A stretch of DNA of 64,000 nucleotides from RBG-13-43-22 sp963782435 (GTDB taxonomy: Bacteria; Desulfobacterota; RBG-13-43-22): contig CAWAKF010000048.1 of the NCBI GenBank assembly GCA_963782435.1, positions 62,001 through 126,000 of the forward strand, written 5' to 3'. A program made the translations under genes and the position numbers. The notes beneath the pieces were generated by a model, which was not told the origin of the DNA, searched no databases, and worked only from the letters and a program-made list of their open reading frames with translations. Positions 36,299 to 46,751 of the stretch are shown one piece after another (position 1 is the first letter of the stretch; each line of letters opens with the position of its first letter).

Positions 36299-37285
36299 AT
36301 GGAATATCGTCCATTCGGCCAAACCGGCTTGAAAGTTTCTGAACTGGTCTTCGGCGGCGGGACTGTCGGGGGTCTCCTGATCAATCAGGATGAGGCGACC
36401 AAACGGGCCGCTGTCCGGCGGGCCATGGAGGCGGGAATCAATTGGATCGATACGGCTCCCTCTTACGGAATGGGTAAGTCCGAGGAAGCGCTGGGTTGGC
36501 TTCTCAAAGAGATTGGCGACAAACCCTACGTTTCGACCAAGGTTACAATAGATACCAGGGACCTGATGGATATCCCCGGTCAAATAGAAAAGAGCCTGAC
36601 TGCCAGCCTGGATCGCCTTAACCGCGATTCGGTTACACTACTTCAATTACACAATCGGATTGGTGCAGTGACCAAAGGATATACGATTGCCGCCTCCGAT
36701 GTCATGCGTAAAGATGGTGTCCTGGACGGTCTCGAACGGATGAAGGCAAAGGGGCTTACTCAATATTTCGGGATCACGGCCCTGGGTGAGACTCCGAGCA
36801 TTATACAGGTGATTAAGAGCGGGAGGATTACCTCCGCTCAGGTCTATTATAATCTCCTCAACCCCAGTGCGGGATTCCGCCTCCCCCAGGCCTGGGGGGC
36901 CTTTGATTTCTCCGGCATCCTCGATGCCTGTGAGAAGTCTGGTGTAGCTGCCATGGGGATACGGGTCTTTTCCGCGGGTGTCATCGCCACCGAGGCCAGA
37001 ACAGGCCGTGAGAGACCCCTCACCCTGGGGGATACGGTTGAAAGTGAAACAATGAAAGCCAGGGCGGTTTTTGAGGAAATCGGGACCGATTTTGGGACAA
37101 GGGCCCAAACTGCCATACGTTTTGCCCTGGCCCAGAAAAAGCTCTCCTGTGTCATTTTCGGTCTGGCCGAGATGGACCATCTGGAAGAGGCGATTATGGC
37201 CCAGGCCAATGGGCCTATGCCCCACAAAGGGATTGAACGTTTAAAAGCCGTTTATGAAAAAGGACCTGAAAAAGAATCGGAATAG
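36299..37285 (+). CDS. Aldo/keto reductase family protein
   Basis: About 328 residues from ATG 36299, where 'MEYRPFGQTGLKVSELVFGGGTVGG' begins. TIM-barrel NADPH enzyme with the tetrad region 'GINWIDTAPSYGMGKSEEALG' (Asp and Tyr), 'VTLLQLHNRIG' (His) and the C-terminal cofactor region 'CVIFGLAEMDHLEEAI'. Substrate unknown. GAGGAAGGA lies upstream. A 9-bp hairpin (37262-37297) spans its stop codon. Confidence 0.88.
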   Translation: MEYRPFGQTGLKVSELVFGGGTVGGLLINQDEATKRAAVRRAMEAGINWIDTAPSYGMGKSEEALGWLLKEIGDKPYVSTKVTIDTRDLMDIPGQIEKSLTASLDRLNRDSVTLLQLHNRIGAVTKGYTIAASDVMRKDGVLDGLERMKAKGLTQYFGITALGETPSIIQVIKSGRITSAQVYYNLLNPSAGFRLPQAWGAFDFSGILDACEKSGVAAMGIRVFSAGVIATEARTGRERPLTLGDTVESETMKARAVFEEIGTDFGTRAQTAIRFALAQKKLSCVIFGLAEMDHLEEAIMAQANGPMPHKGIERLKAVYEKGPEKESE

Positions 37286-37297
37286 CCCTTCAGGTCC
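37262..37297. terminator. Possible hairpin over the AKR stop codon
   Basis: GGACCTGAA (37262-37270) and TTCAGGTCC (37289-37297) pair perfectly, but no T-run follows, so termination is only a possibility. Confidence 0.4.
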
Positions 37298-37579
37298 TCC
37301 CTGGTCAAAATGATATTTTCCGGTGGACCCTGTCTTTATCTTATTTCTGCCCGGTCCGCTCTTCATCCCATTTCGCCTTGTATTTAATGGGACTCCTATA
37401 TTAACCCCGTCAAGAGAGAAAGTAGCGTTCAAAGAAAAACAGCGATTTTAATGAGACTGGAAATCCTCCATATTTTTGATGCACCCCCAGTATTCGTCTG
37501 ACGGGCAAGGAATTCGTTCCTCCCGCTCCCCGAAGTTTACCAGAGAGAACTCCTCTTGCTGCCCGGCAACTGTCAATCA

Positions 37580-39183
37580 TTATAACCACCTGTCCCCCCC
37601 GGCCACACTATCCACCCTGAAATGACAGCCTCGACTCTGGCGGTTATGTCGGGCCGCTTGAGAGATGATCAGCGCCACTTCGACGGCGTTACGCAGGCCG
37701 ATCAGGCCATCACTTAGCTTGGTCCTGCGGTAAAACATCTCGATCTCATTTTGCATGTGTCGTAGCTCCCGGATGGCCCGTGAGAGCCGGTCGGCTGACC
37801 GGATGAGACCGACATAGTGCCACATAATGTTTTGAATGGTCTGCATGTCTCCTTGAATAAGGGCCGGATCTGGGTCTTGGGTCAACCCGGATTCATCCCA
37901 GGCCGGAATATCCTCCCGGGTGGGTACAGCGGATTGAAGGCCGTTAGCCAGACGGGAATCGATATCACGGGCGGCCCGTGTTCCCCATACCAGTCCTTCC
38001 AGCAGAGAGGTCGAAGCCAGGCGGTTGGCCCCATGCAATCCGGTACAGGAAACTTCACCAACCGCATATAAATGATCGATGCTGGTCCGGCCCCATTCAT
38101 CGACGGCCACCCCCCCACAAAAATAATGGGCCGCCGGGACCACGGGAATCGGTTCCTTGGTAATATCAAGCCCAACCCGCAGGCATTCATAATAAATATT
38201 AGGAAATCGGGCTTTGATTTCCTCGCCCGGCATATGCGAGGCGATATCAAGAAGGACATAAGAATAGCCGTGGGTTTCCATTTCCGTATGGATGGCCCGC
38301 GCTACCACATCCCGCGGAGCCAGATCTTTCCATTCGGGGGAATAGGCTTCCATGAAGGGCCTTCCGTCGGGACTTAGCAATACCCCCCCTTCACCCCGCA
38401 AGGCTTCACTGATGAGAAAACCCTCCGCCCCCGGAACGGCCAGTGCCGTAGGGTGAAATTGGACATACTCGGTGTTAAGCATACGCGCCCCGGCGCGATT
38501 GGCCATGGCCAGCCCGTCTCCTCTGGCGCCGGATGGATTGGTAGTGTTTTGATAAAGACGCCCGATACCGCCGGTGGCCAAAAGGGTGAACCCGGCCAAA
38601 GTCCGGTGAACGGCTTTTCCTTTGCGGTCGAAAACATAAACACCATGGCAGGTAACCGGCTCATAGGACGCCAGTGGGTCCCGGGAGTGGTGGGGATAAG
38701 TGATCAAGTCCACAGCGGTTGCCTCGGTTATCAATTCGATGTTGGGCTGTTGACTAACAACCTGCAGCAGGGCTGAAATGATCGCCTGCCCCGTTCCATC
38801 GCCGACATGCAAAATACGTCGACGGGAATGGGCCCTTCTTGTCCCCAATCCGGTTCCCCATTCCCATGTTCATCAAAATGGACTTTCGCTGTTTCAACCA
38901 GGACTTCCTTTAAAAGACCAGGTCCCTCTTCGGCCAGGATGCTTGCTGCTCGCGGCAGGGAGGCGCCGGCCCCTGCGGCCAGAATGTCTTCCACCAACAG
39001 ATCCGGGGAGTCTCCCGGTCCACGCCCGATAATCCCGCCTTGAGCGTAACGCGAATTGGATTCACAGGGGTCAGGGGCACGGTTAATCAGGATGATATGC
39101 CGTTGGGGGTTTCGGGCCAGGTTCAGGGCGGCCGTGGCTCCGGCTATTCCCGAGCCGATGATGACTACATCTGTTGTTTTCAT
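37580..39183 (-). CDS. nadB: L-aspartate oxidase, one frameshift
   Basis: About 535 residues. FAD enzyme oxidising aspartate to iminoaspartate for NAD synthesis; fumarate can serve as acceptor in anaerobes. FAD motif 'VIIGSGIAGATAALNLA' at the start; 'SRYAQGGI', 'AHSRRRILHVGDGTGQAI', 'YVQFHPTAL', 'SEALRGEGGVLL' and 'HYFCGGVAVDEWGRTS' follow. One base is missing in the C-run at about 38833-38835 (plus strand); adding it joins 'WGQEG' to 'AHSRRR'. The start lies 42 bases after nadC on the same strand. nadA is not in the window. Confidence 0.93.
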
Positions 39184-39225
39184 AAATATCCTTAATTAAT
39201 ATTCCGGAAAGAGTCGGTCATAAAT

Positions 39226-40072
39226 TTATGACAAATACTCAAAGGATACGTCAAATACCTCGGGCGAATGGGTCAGCGCACCCGCGGAGATGAAATCCAC
39301 TCCCGTCTCGGCAATCCGGCGGACGGTTGAAAGGGTTACATTGCCACTGGCTTCCAGTTTAGCCCGGTCTGCGCTCAGGCGGACGGCATCGGCCAGTTTC
39401 TCGGGTGTCATGTTGTCAAGCAGGATTCGTTCGACCTGCATTTTTAAAGCCTCGCGGACATCTTCCAGAGAGCGCGCCTCCACCTCGATCGCCAGCTCCG
39501 TGTGAGCGGATCGGGGCCCGCTTTACCGCTTCGGTGATGGACCCGGCAAAGTCTATATGGTTATCTTTGATAAGGATCATATCGTACAGACCGATACGAT
39601 GGTTCTCTCCTCCGCCCCGTTGAACAGCCAGCTTATCAACCATGCGCAAACCGGGGGCGGTTTTTCGCGTGTCAAGAATGACAGCCTTTGTCCCGGCCAC
39701 TGCGTTCACAAATTGACGAGTCAGTGTTGCGATCCCGGAGATCCGTCCCAGGAGGTTAAGAGCGGTCCGTTCGGCGGTCAAAAGGCTGCGGGCTCGCCCC
39801 GAGACAAGGGCCAGCACCTGACGGTTCTCCACCCGGGCGCCTTCGCCCATTTGGGGACAAAATTCTACATCCGAGTCCATCATCTGGTAAACTGCCTTGG
39901 CCACATCCAGCCCTGCGATAATTCCATCTTGTTTAGCGATAATCCGGCCCTGCATTCGGGCATCGGCTGGAACAATACTATCGGTAGTGGCATCACCAGG
40001 TCCAATGTCTTCGGTCAGAGCTCGTTGAATAACCTCGATAATATAGGGATGTAAAGACTTTTGAATGGTCAT
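39226..40072 (-). CDS. nadC: Nicotinate-nucleotide pyrophosphorylase (carboxylating), one frameshift
   Basis: About 282 residues. Quinolinate phosphoribosyltransferase, third step of de novo NAD synthesis. Family marks: 'ALTEDIGPGDATTDSIV', 'RTALNLLGRISGIATLT', 'ILDTRKTAPGLRMVDKLAVQRGGGENHRIGLYDMILIKDNH', then after the shift 'MEARSLEDVREAL', 'ILLDNMTPEKL', 'LEASGNVTLSTVR' and 'VDFISAGALTHS'. One extra base in the G-run at 39513-39516 breaks the frame between AVKRA and HTELAIEVEAR. Upstream partner of nadB. Confidence 0.93.
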
Positions 40073-40323
40073 TTTAACCTGTGGAGGGAGATTTTCTTTA
40101 GGGTTGAAGGCTTTTTATTTGTTCTTCGCTTTTGGGTCTTGAGGTCGTTTACGTTATTTCCGAAAACCCACGGTATTTCTAACTATAATTTAGAAAAAAT
40201 AGCATCAACGCTATTAAAAGTAAAGCCTATACTGAAAACCGGGACTATTTTCAAATCAGTCTAAATATTAGGGAGCTCAAAACGATATAGAGTAATTTCT
40301 TCGACATGTATCGAGAGGCCCTT

Positions 40324-40905
40324 CTACCATTTCCACAATTCAATATCCGGAAGATGATTCCAAAGTGTCTCTGTGGTTGAGTGTGACCGGAGGGCTTCAA
40401 TTACCACCGGCAGGGGATCCGGCCATATCTCCGGCAAATCGCCTTCACCGGGAAATCGGAGGGAAAAGGCCAATTTCTCTACAGGCGGGGAAAACTGGGC
40501 GTTTACCCCTTCCCGATTACCTCGGGGATCAAGCCGATACCAGCCGAAGGTCGGCAGGAGAACGGCATTCAACCCATGCAGACAATAGGGGGGCCCATTA
40601 TCATCCCGGCTCAACCGTTGATAGCAAAATCCGGCGGGAAGGCCGTTGGCACGTAACAGAGCGGCAAGAAGATGACTTTTCCCATAACAATATCCACTGC
40701 CCACCCGGAGCACCTCTGAAGCCGCACAGGTCACAGGGCTTAAACCGTAGTCATGAGAATGTTTGATAACATCCCGTACCCACTCGAAGCAATTCCGGGT
40801 AATGCTGACCGGGTCTGAAATCCCGGCAGAAAGCTCCTGTGCCTGACTGGAAACATACGGCTGTTTCCAGTCAATCAATTCGGTTGATCTGAGAAATTTT
40901 TCCAT
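40324..40905 (-). CDS. Transglutaminase-like cysteine protease-fold protein
   Basis: 193 residues. Catalytic triad of the transglutaminase-like fold: Cys in 'GSGYCYGKSHLLAALLRANGLPAGF', His in 'YCLHGLNAVLL' and Asp in 'WYRLDPRGN'. No signal peptide. The ATG follows the HAD gene stop without a gap, so the two are cotranscribed. Biochemical role unknown; these domains are proteases, transferases or inactive folds. Confidence 0.8.
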   Translation of the reverse strand: MEKFLRSTELIDWKQPYVSSQAQELSAGISDPVSITRNCFEWVRDVIKHSHDYGLSPVTCAASEVLRVGSGYCYGKSHLLAALLRANGLPAGFCYQRLSRDDNGPPYCLHGLNAVLLPTFGWYRLDPRGNREGVNAQFSPPVEKLAFSLRFPGEGDLPEIWPDPLPVVIEALRSHSTTETLWNHLPDIELWKW

Positions 40906-41595
40906 TTATATGTCCAGAATCTCTAAAATATCCAGCAAGGAGTTTACTTCGAAATCCGGCTGGATCTCATGTTTCCATTGTTCTTCGGAACGGTTCAACC
41001 AGCAGGTTTGGAGGCCTAATTGTTTCGGGGTCAAAATGTCTGCTTTGGAATCTCCGATGTGTAATATATTCTCAGGTCTGATCCGGTAATGTTCAAGTAC
41101 CTGGGTGAAAAAGAGGGGGTGCCCTTTATAAGCTCTCATTTGTTCGGAGATGAATATTTTATCGAACTCATAAATCTTCTCAATACCCTCCAGCATCTCG
41201 CTATCGCAATCCGTGGACAGGCAAACAGGATATCGATTCCCGACAGCTTGTAAAAAAGGGCGGGTATCATCAAACAGTTGATCTAATTTATGCCCTTGAA
41301 ACAAGGTCTCCGCCGCTGCACGGGGGTCATACTGGAAATTGATTTCTTCAAAAAGCAGGGCATAACTTTCAATAAAAATATCCCGAATGTTTTTGAAAGG
41401 GTCTAAGTTGGCAGCCGCTCCATCCAGTGTGTTGAGTAGAATTGCCGTGGCCCTGTCCCAATACCCTTGAGCCATTTTATCATCATAATTTTCACCCAGG
41501 AAAGTCCGCCAGATAAATTCACGGTTTTCATCCACTTTGACCAGGGTTCGGAATAAATCAATGCTGATTACTTTTATGGTCGAGATAGGATTCAT
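40906..41595 (-). CDS. HAD-superfamily hydrolase
   Basis: 229 residues. Motif I is 'SIDLFRTLV' (nucleophile Asp 13; Phe where phosphatases have the second Asp, as in haloacid-dehalogenase-type members), motif II 'CLSTDCDSEM', motif IV 'ILHIGDSKADIL'. Cap domain between. Substrate unknown. It precedes the transglutaminase-like gene. Confidence 0.82.
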   Translation of the reverse strand: MNPISTIKVISIDLFRTLVKVDENREFIWRTFLGENYDDKMAQGYWDRATAILLNTLDGAAANLDPFKNIRDIFIESYALLFEEINFQYDPRAAAETLFQGHKLDQLFDDTRPFLQAVGNRYPVCLSTDCDSEMLEGIEKIYEFDKIFISEQMRAYKGHPLFFTQVLEHYRIRPENILHIGDSKADILTPKQLGLQTCWLNRSEEQWKHEIQPDFEVNSLLDILEILDI

Positions 41596-41934
41596 TTTGG
41601 GTGTGGTCCTTATTTAAAATGCTAACCAAAGATATTTGAAATTTAGTTCTTAATTCCAATCCCCCAAAAATGATACCGGATACTGGATGCTGGATTAACT
41701 TTATCCGGAATGGAGTATCGCTTTTTGTTTTTATCCGTTATCGTCCGACCAAAGACTGTTTATCGCGTATTATAAAAAAAATGAGGTTCTTTCAAATCTC
41801 TAAAATTTCGTCACACCGGCGAAAGCCGGTGTCCAGAATGCATTGAAAAGACTGGATTCCGGCTTTCGCCGGAATGACATCGCTGGACTTTTGCAAGAGG
41901 CTCAAATGAGAGATAAATCATAGAGTATTTGAAT
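41596..41934. other. Intergenic region with repeats (HAD gene to helicase)
   Basis: 339 bases. They contain a GGATACTGGATGCTGGATT word tract (about 41672-41690) that echoes the hairpin words elsewhere and a REP-like element at 41809-41878. No gene seen. Confidence 0.5.
41809..41878. repeat. REP-like inverted repeat
   Basis: The left arm GTCACACCGGCGAAAGCCGG (with TGTCCAG following) and the right arm CTGGATTCCGGCTTTCGCCGGAATGAC match at 22 of 27 positions, about 10 bases apart. This is the well-known CGTCATTCC-type palindrome of many proteobacteria. A decayed relative lies at 9072-9152. Confidence 0.75.
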
Positions 41935-44441
41935 CTAAAAGCCGGTTTTGAGTTTTCCCCGTCGCTCAAGATCCTTCAAGACGAACCGCAGTTCGCCGTA
42001 GGATACGTTTTCGCCCAGGATTTCTTTGGCCGGAGTCAGCCCCTGGTAGGGATTGCTCTGAAAATAGGCGGCAATCCGAGCCGCCTTTTCCGGTTCCATC
42101 AGCCGGTCCAAACTCAGTATTCCGGTGCCGACAAAATGGGCCAGATGGCCTTCGATAGTCGTCAGGGTCAGGCCCCGTAACGCGGCCACTTCAACAGGGC
42201 TTTTTCCTTCAAGAATCAATCTCAGGGATTCTTCTTTGGTTTTTGTTTTTTTGGGTTTTTATCTCTGCGGATTTATCGTCCTCGTTGACCTGAAACGCTT
42301 GCGGTGCAGGCAGATGGTGCTCTGACCGGTATTGATCAACCATTTGCAGGATTTCCGGCCCCAGGCTTTTACCTTTCTTGCCTTTCAAGCCCTTGATGAC
42401 ACCCAGTTCTTCCCTGGTGGCCGGCAGCCTTTCGGAAATTTCGGCCAGGGCCGTGTTATGCAGCACCCAAAATGCCGGCTGTCCTGTTTTCTTAGCCTTG
42501 GCTGCGCGCCATCGTTTAAGTCTGTCGAAAAGGTCAGGGTGGGTGAAAGTTTCGGTTGCCACCCCCCGGATTTTCTTTCCGAGGGGTCGGTTTGGCCGTC
42601 GGTCCCTGAAACAGGGACTGGGCTCGCACTTTGAGGAAATCGGCAAACACGATGCCTGATCGGCAGGCATTGAGGCAGTAAAGCTTACCGCCCGCTTCCT
42701 TGAGCACGGCCTCCAGGGCCTTTTGCAGGGCCTGGCGTGCTTCACGATTGTCGGTTTCAACTGAAAGAGCCTGCAGGGGTCCGGTTACCAGTGCTTCAAT
42801 TTTATCTAAAAAATAATCAGCAGCCTTGCCCACCCGTTCCTGAAGCAGTGGTGTGGTTTCCAGGTCGGCAGCCTCTGTGATGATCTGCCCGCGCTGGAGG
42901 GTAAACTTGTCGGCGACTCCGGTTATCTCTGCCCTTACGGCATCAATAATATTCCCGAAAAAGGCAGGGGTGACCCCCGCCAAGATGGTTTTGAACTCGT
43001 TGGCGATTTTCAGGCAGGATAACAGGCAACGCAACAGTCTTGAAAAATCGAACAGCTCATCAAGAAGCATTATCTGATAATCCCGCTTGGCCTCCTGGAG
43101 TTGTTCTTGATCCGGAGTATTTTGTTCGAGGTTGCGGGTGAATTCCCCGACAACGGGGCTGCTTTTGATGCTGCGGTTTTCGATCGGGGTGCTGAGCACC
43201 AGTCCTTCGAGGGACCGGCAGCGGCTCAGGGCCACATAGACCTGGCCGTCGGCAAAGGCGGCCCGGGCATCAATGATGACCTTATCAAAGGTAAGCCCCT
43301 GGCTCTTATGAATGGTGATGGCCCAGGCCAGTTTCAGGGGAAACTGAATGAATTTGCCCGATTCACTTTCTTCAATCGTATGGGTTGTTTCATTCAGGTT
43401 GTATTTGATGTTTTTCCATTCGGCCGGTTCAACCAAGATCGGTTTAGAATCACCGGGGCACTCGACAATAAGTCCATCTTCGGTGATTCGTTGTAGCCGG
43501 CCGATCTTGCCGTTGAAAAACAACTTTTCATGAGAGCTGTCGTTTTTGACGAACATCACCTGGGCCCCGGGCTTGAGCACCAGTTCGGATGCGGTCGGAA
43601 AGGCATAAGGGGGGAAATCCCCTTCCACCCGGGCCTCGAACCGTTTCTCCTTCCCGGGCAATGCGGCCAGCCGGGCCTCATTTATTTTCTGAGCCTGAAA
43701 ATTGTGGGTGGTCAGGGTAATGATGCCGTCAGGGGTTGCCTGGGCCAGGGCCGGATTGCAGCGTTTATTCAGGACGATCAGATCGGCCTCTTCCATCCGA
43801 TTTTCCCTGACTTTGGCCAGCAGGTCGATAAACCGCGCATCGCTTTGCCGATAGATATGCTGTAGTTCGATGCTCACAAAGCTGGTCCGGGCCAGGGCCT
43901 GGCTGCTGAAAAAAAACATGGTTTGGTAATGGTTGCGCAGGATTTCCCATTCGTCTTCTTTGACCACCGGGGCCAGTTGCTGCAAATCGCCGATCATCAA
44001 CAGTTGCACTCCGCCAAACGGCCGGGCGCCGCTGCGAAAGCGGCGCAGGACTGCATCAATGCCGTCCAGCAGGTCGGCGCGTACCATGCTGACCTCGTCG
44101 ATAACCAGCAGGTCGAGACTGCGGATGATGTCTATCTTTTGCCGGCTGAAGCGGTAATGGCCTGCCGGCTTATCGCTGCCGGATTCCATATCCGGTATGC
44201 GGGGGCCGAAGGGCAATTGGAAGAAGGAGTGAATGGTAACCCCGCCGGCATTGATGGCCGCCACCCCCGTGGGTGCCACCACGATCATCCTTTTGGGAGA
44301 ATTCGTTTTCATAGTATGTAAAAAGGTGGTTTTCCCCGTTCCGGCCTTCCCGGTCAGAAATACGTTCCGGCCTGTGTGCTGGATATATTCAAAGGCCAAC
44401 TGAAGTTGCCGGTTGTTTGGGGGATCGGTCATTTGGGCCAT
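41935..44441 (-). CDS. PIF1-like helicase with HRDC and C-terminal helix-turn-helix, two frameshifts
   Basis: About 835 residues when joined. Helicase core at the N-terminus: Walker A 'LTGKAGTGKTTFLHTM' near residue 30, 'APTGVAAINAGGVTIHSFF', Walker B 'LLVIDEVSMVRADLLDGID', 'MIGDLQQLAPVV', and the C-terminal superfamily 1 motifs 'LAWAITIHKSQGLTFDKVIID' and 'VYVALSRCRSLEGL'. After an extra base in the C-run at 42562-42567 comes an HRDC-like domain ('FDRLKRWRAAKAKKTGQPAFWVLHNTALAEI'). After an extra base in the T-run near 42246-42252 comes a helix-turn-helix ('SPVEVAALRGLTLTTIEGHLAHFV'). It unwinds DNA; Bacteroidetes-style PIF1 helicases have similar tails. Confidence 0.88.
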
Positions 44442-44479
44442 CAAGCGGAAGGATTTATTTGTTTAATAAATTAACCTAT

Positions 44480-44501
44480 TGATATTATCATGATATTATC
44501 A
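44480..44501. repeat. Exact tandem duplication of an 11-base word
   Basis: TGATATTATCA occurs twice head to tail between the divergent helicase and nucleotidyltransferase genes. It could be a pair of operator half-sites or a chance slip. Confidence 0.4.
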
Positions 44502-44641
44502 GGTTGGATAGGATTTATTTTTGCATATTTTATTTAAATGATCAAGGATTATTTCCTTTCACCTGTTTTCACCTTGACCCTTTATTTGATGTATCTTATA
44601 CTTCAATGGTCCAATAACCCGGGATTTGGTTTTTCTTAATA

Positions 44642-45166
44642 ATGACTTTAAAGAGCCAGTTTAAACTATTAACGGACTTTTTTAATCGTGATCGACTTGA
44701 CTTTGCGGTTATCGGTGCCTTTGCCCTTTACGCATATGGATACACCCGGGCCACTCGAGATATCGATTTTATCACCAGATTTGAGTATCAAGACCGGATA
44801 ATTGGATATCTGGAGTCTCTCGGCTTCGAGACTCTAAACCGATCGAAGGGGTTTTCCAATCATCTGCATTCCATTGACTCAGCAAGAATTGATTTTGTTT
44901 ATATTGACGGAGCAACAGCCGATATTATTTTTGGATCAACTCAAAAAAAAACTTTTTTTGAAAATACTGATCTGCCTGTCGTTGGCCCTGAACATTTGAT
45001 TGCCCTAAAATTATTCGCAATCCAGAATGATCCCGATAGAAAGTATAAGGAGTTAGCGGATATTAAGGAAATTTTACGGATTACACAGGTTAATAAGGAT
45101 CATATTCAAAGATATTTCAGGAAATATGGGTTGGAGGATTATTATCGTGAAATTGCGGGAGAGTAA
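44642..45166 (+). CDS. Nucleotidyltransferase-fold protein
   Basis: 174 residues. 'FAVIGAFALYAYGYTRATRDIDFITRFE' (GxxAL then DID) is the nucleotidyltransferase active-site pattern of AbiEii/DUF6036-type proteins; later 'IDFVYIDGATADIIFG' and 'PVVGPEHLIALKLFAIQND'. Such proteins often act with a small partner in toxin-antitoxin or defence pairs. A small gene overlaps its end. Confidence 0.78.
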   Translation: MTLKSQFKLLTDFFNRDRLDFAVIGAFALYAYGYTRATRDIDFITRFEYQDRIIGYLESLGFETLNRSKGFSNHLHSIDSARIDFVYIDGATADIIFGSTQKKTFFENTDLPVVGPEHLIALKLFAIQNDPDRKYKELADIKEILRITQVNKDHIQRYFRKYGLEDYYREIAGE

Positions 45167-45353
45167 AATCGACAATCTTCAATTTCACTGGGATCATAAA
45201 GCGGCGCAGGCTTTTCATTTAAAACAATTGGACCCTGAAGAAGAACATGATCTTGAGCGATATTTTGATTGGCTTGAAGAAATTAAACCCTGCCGATGGG
45301 AATTACGTCAGACAAAAATATTCGACAAACCTTTTACTCTTGGGTCAGGGTAA
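45147..45353 (+). CDS. Small hypothetical protein downstream of the nucleotidyltransferase
   Basis: About 68 residues from GTG 45147, overlapping the previous gene by 20 bases. Acidic and helical ('QLDPEEEHDLERYFDWLEEIKPCRWELRQTKIF'). Start choice rests on the overlap; an ATG at 45126 would extend it. It may be the partner of the nucleotidyltransferase. Not recognised. Confidence 0.5.
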   Translation: MKLRESKIDNLQFHWDHKAAQAFHLKQLDPEEEHDLERYFDWLEEIKPCRWELRQTKIFDKPFTLGSG

Positions 45354-45479
45354 CTCAGTTAAGGCCTCGATCAGAGCCGATTGCCCTCCTATTGTAATCA
45401 GGATAAATCAACGAGGATAGTATCTGTCCACTTAAAAAGGTGTTTCTTGAACCGCATCCCCTATTTTCCTGAAGGGTTC

Positions 45480-45728
45480 TCATAAATTTCTATCACCCTT
45501 TTCCATTTTTTCTGAATGTGCGAAGTCGGACTGAAGATTAGGCAAAAATTCAGCAATTTCTTGAAGCTTAAAAAATTTGAAGCTATCCACCACCCGGCCA
45601 TGTTCCAGAAATCTGCTCATGATCCAAAGATAAAAACTGGTACCTTTATTGTCTTTTAAAGATGATTTTACTGCATCCTCTTCTGTGAACTGCGGATAAT
45701 CCCAAAAGACCGCTTTAAGGTAATTCAT
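45480..45728 (-). CDS. Small hypothetical protein (DUF6922-like)
   Basis: 82 residues from ATG 45728, which follows GGAAAG; 'MNYLKAVFWDYPQFTEEDAVKSS' then 'SFYLWIMSRFLEHGRVVDSFKFFKLQEIAEFLPNL'. The FWDYP and RFLEHG pattern resembles small proteins found beside nucleotidyltransferases, but the family is named from memory only. On the opposite strand to the nucleotidyltransferase. Confidence 0.5.
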   Translation of the reverse strand: MNYLKAVFWDYPQFTEEDAVKSSLKDNKGTSFYLWIMSRFLEHGRVVDSFKFFKLQEIAEFLPNLQSDFAHSEKMEKGDRNL

Positions 45729-45920
45729 AAGTATTTCTTTCCGTTTGTAATTCTTCCGCATTTCCCTCGACCCCTTGAAACCTTCCTGCATGCCCGCAGG
45801 CCTTGAACCCTTCGCTCATCGCCAACTCTTTTGGAGATGAGCCATTATTTTAAATAGCTTCCTTTTTCAAGTCAAGGCAACTTGTCACAGCATGGAAAGA
45901 TAAGAAGATAGGGAGAGCGT

Positions 45921-46607
45921 CTATTTTTTCCTTTTCTTCCTTTTCCGGCGGATCGCTTGTTTCAAAGCGACCTTTGCCTTGGTCAGTGGGGTGATTTTAC
46001 CGCCCTCAAAGCGAACTCGAAATTGGACATAGAACTGCGACAGCGATTCCAGCAGTACCTTGAACAGATCGTCCCGCCCCTGGGTGTCTCCCCGACAAAT
46101 ATGGTGATGACAGCCGATGGCCACCGCCTGAACCGGAAGGAGCATTTGAATCTTTGAGAGATTCTCCAGATCCAGGGGTTTCTCTGCAGATTCCAGTTGC
46201 ATGGCCGCCGCCCGCACATCGTGCCGGTCCCGGGCGTATTCCTCATAACGTAAAGAAATAAGCTTTTCCCAGTCTTTGAGATACTCGGCCTCTACATCCA
46301 ATGTCCTTAAATGATCCACGTAGGCCTTGGGGATTTGTTGGTTCAGTTGCTTGAGATACCCGTGGAAGTCGGGGGCAACCCGGAGATCCGGGGCCTCGAG
46401 GATGAGCATGATGAGAACGAGGTGGGCAACAACCAGTTCATTAAAGATTCTGTCCTGCTCCGGTTGGTTTATTTTTTCGAACCCGGCCTTCCGCCTGAAG
46501 GATGTATTTTGAAACAGCTCAAAAGCGGAATGGGCACAGGCCTGTGATAAGGCCGCGGCCGTGGCCTCGGCCATTTGCTCCAAAGATTCAAATTGAGGTT
46601 TTTCCAT
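45921..46607 (-). CDS. Conserved-looking hypothetical protein
   Basis: 228 residues, mostly helical and without signal peptide. It ends in a very basic tail (KQAIRRKRKKRKK), suggesting nucleic-acid contact. 'CHHHICRGD' near residue 175 is a possible metal site. I do not recognise the family. The AAGGA-type ribosome-binding site is weak and no operon partner is evident. Confidence 0.55.
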   Translation of the reverse strand: MEKPQFESLEQMAEATAAALSQACAHSAFELFQNTSFRRKAGFEKINQPEQDRIFNELVVAHLVLIMLILEAPDLRVAPDFHGYLKQLNQQIPKAYVDHLRTLDVEAEYLKDWEKLISLRYEEYARDRHDVRAAAMQLESAEKPLDLENLSKIQMLLPVQAVAIGCHHHICRGDTQGRDDLFKVLLESLSQFYVQFRVRFEGGKITPLTKAKVALKQAIRRKRKKRKK

Positions 46608-46751
46608 GATAAAGCTCAGTCGATTACTCTATTGCTGACAGCCTGTTGGGAAAAGAGTATAAGATAAAATCCTTAAGGGTTCAAGGAGAAAGCAGCATTT
46701 AAAATTATCCTGTTGCCCTGGGGCCGTTTTTCTTTTATGATCGCTGTCAAC

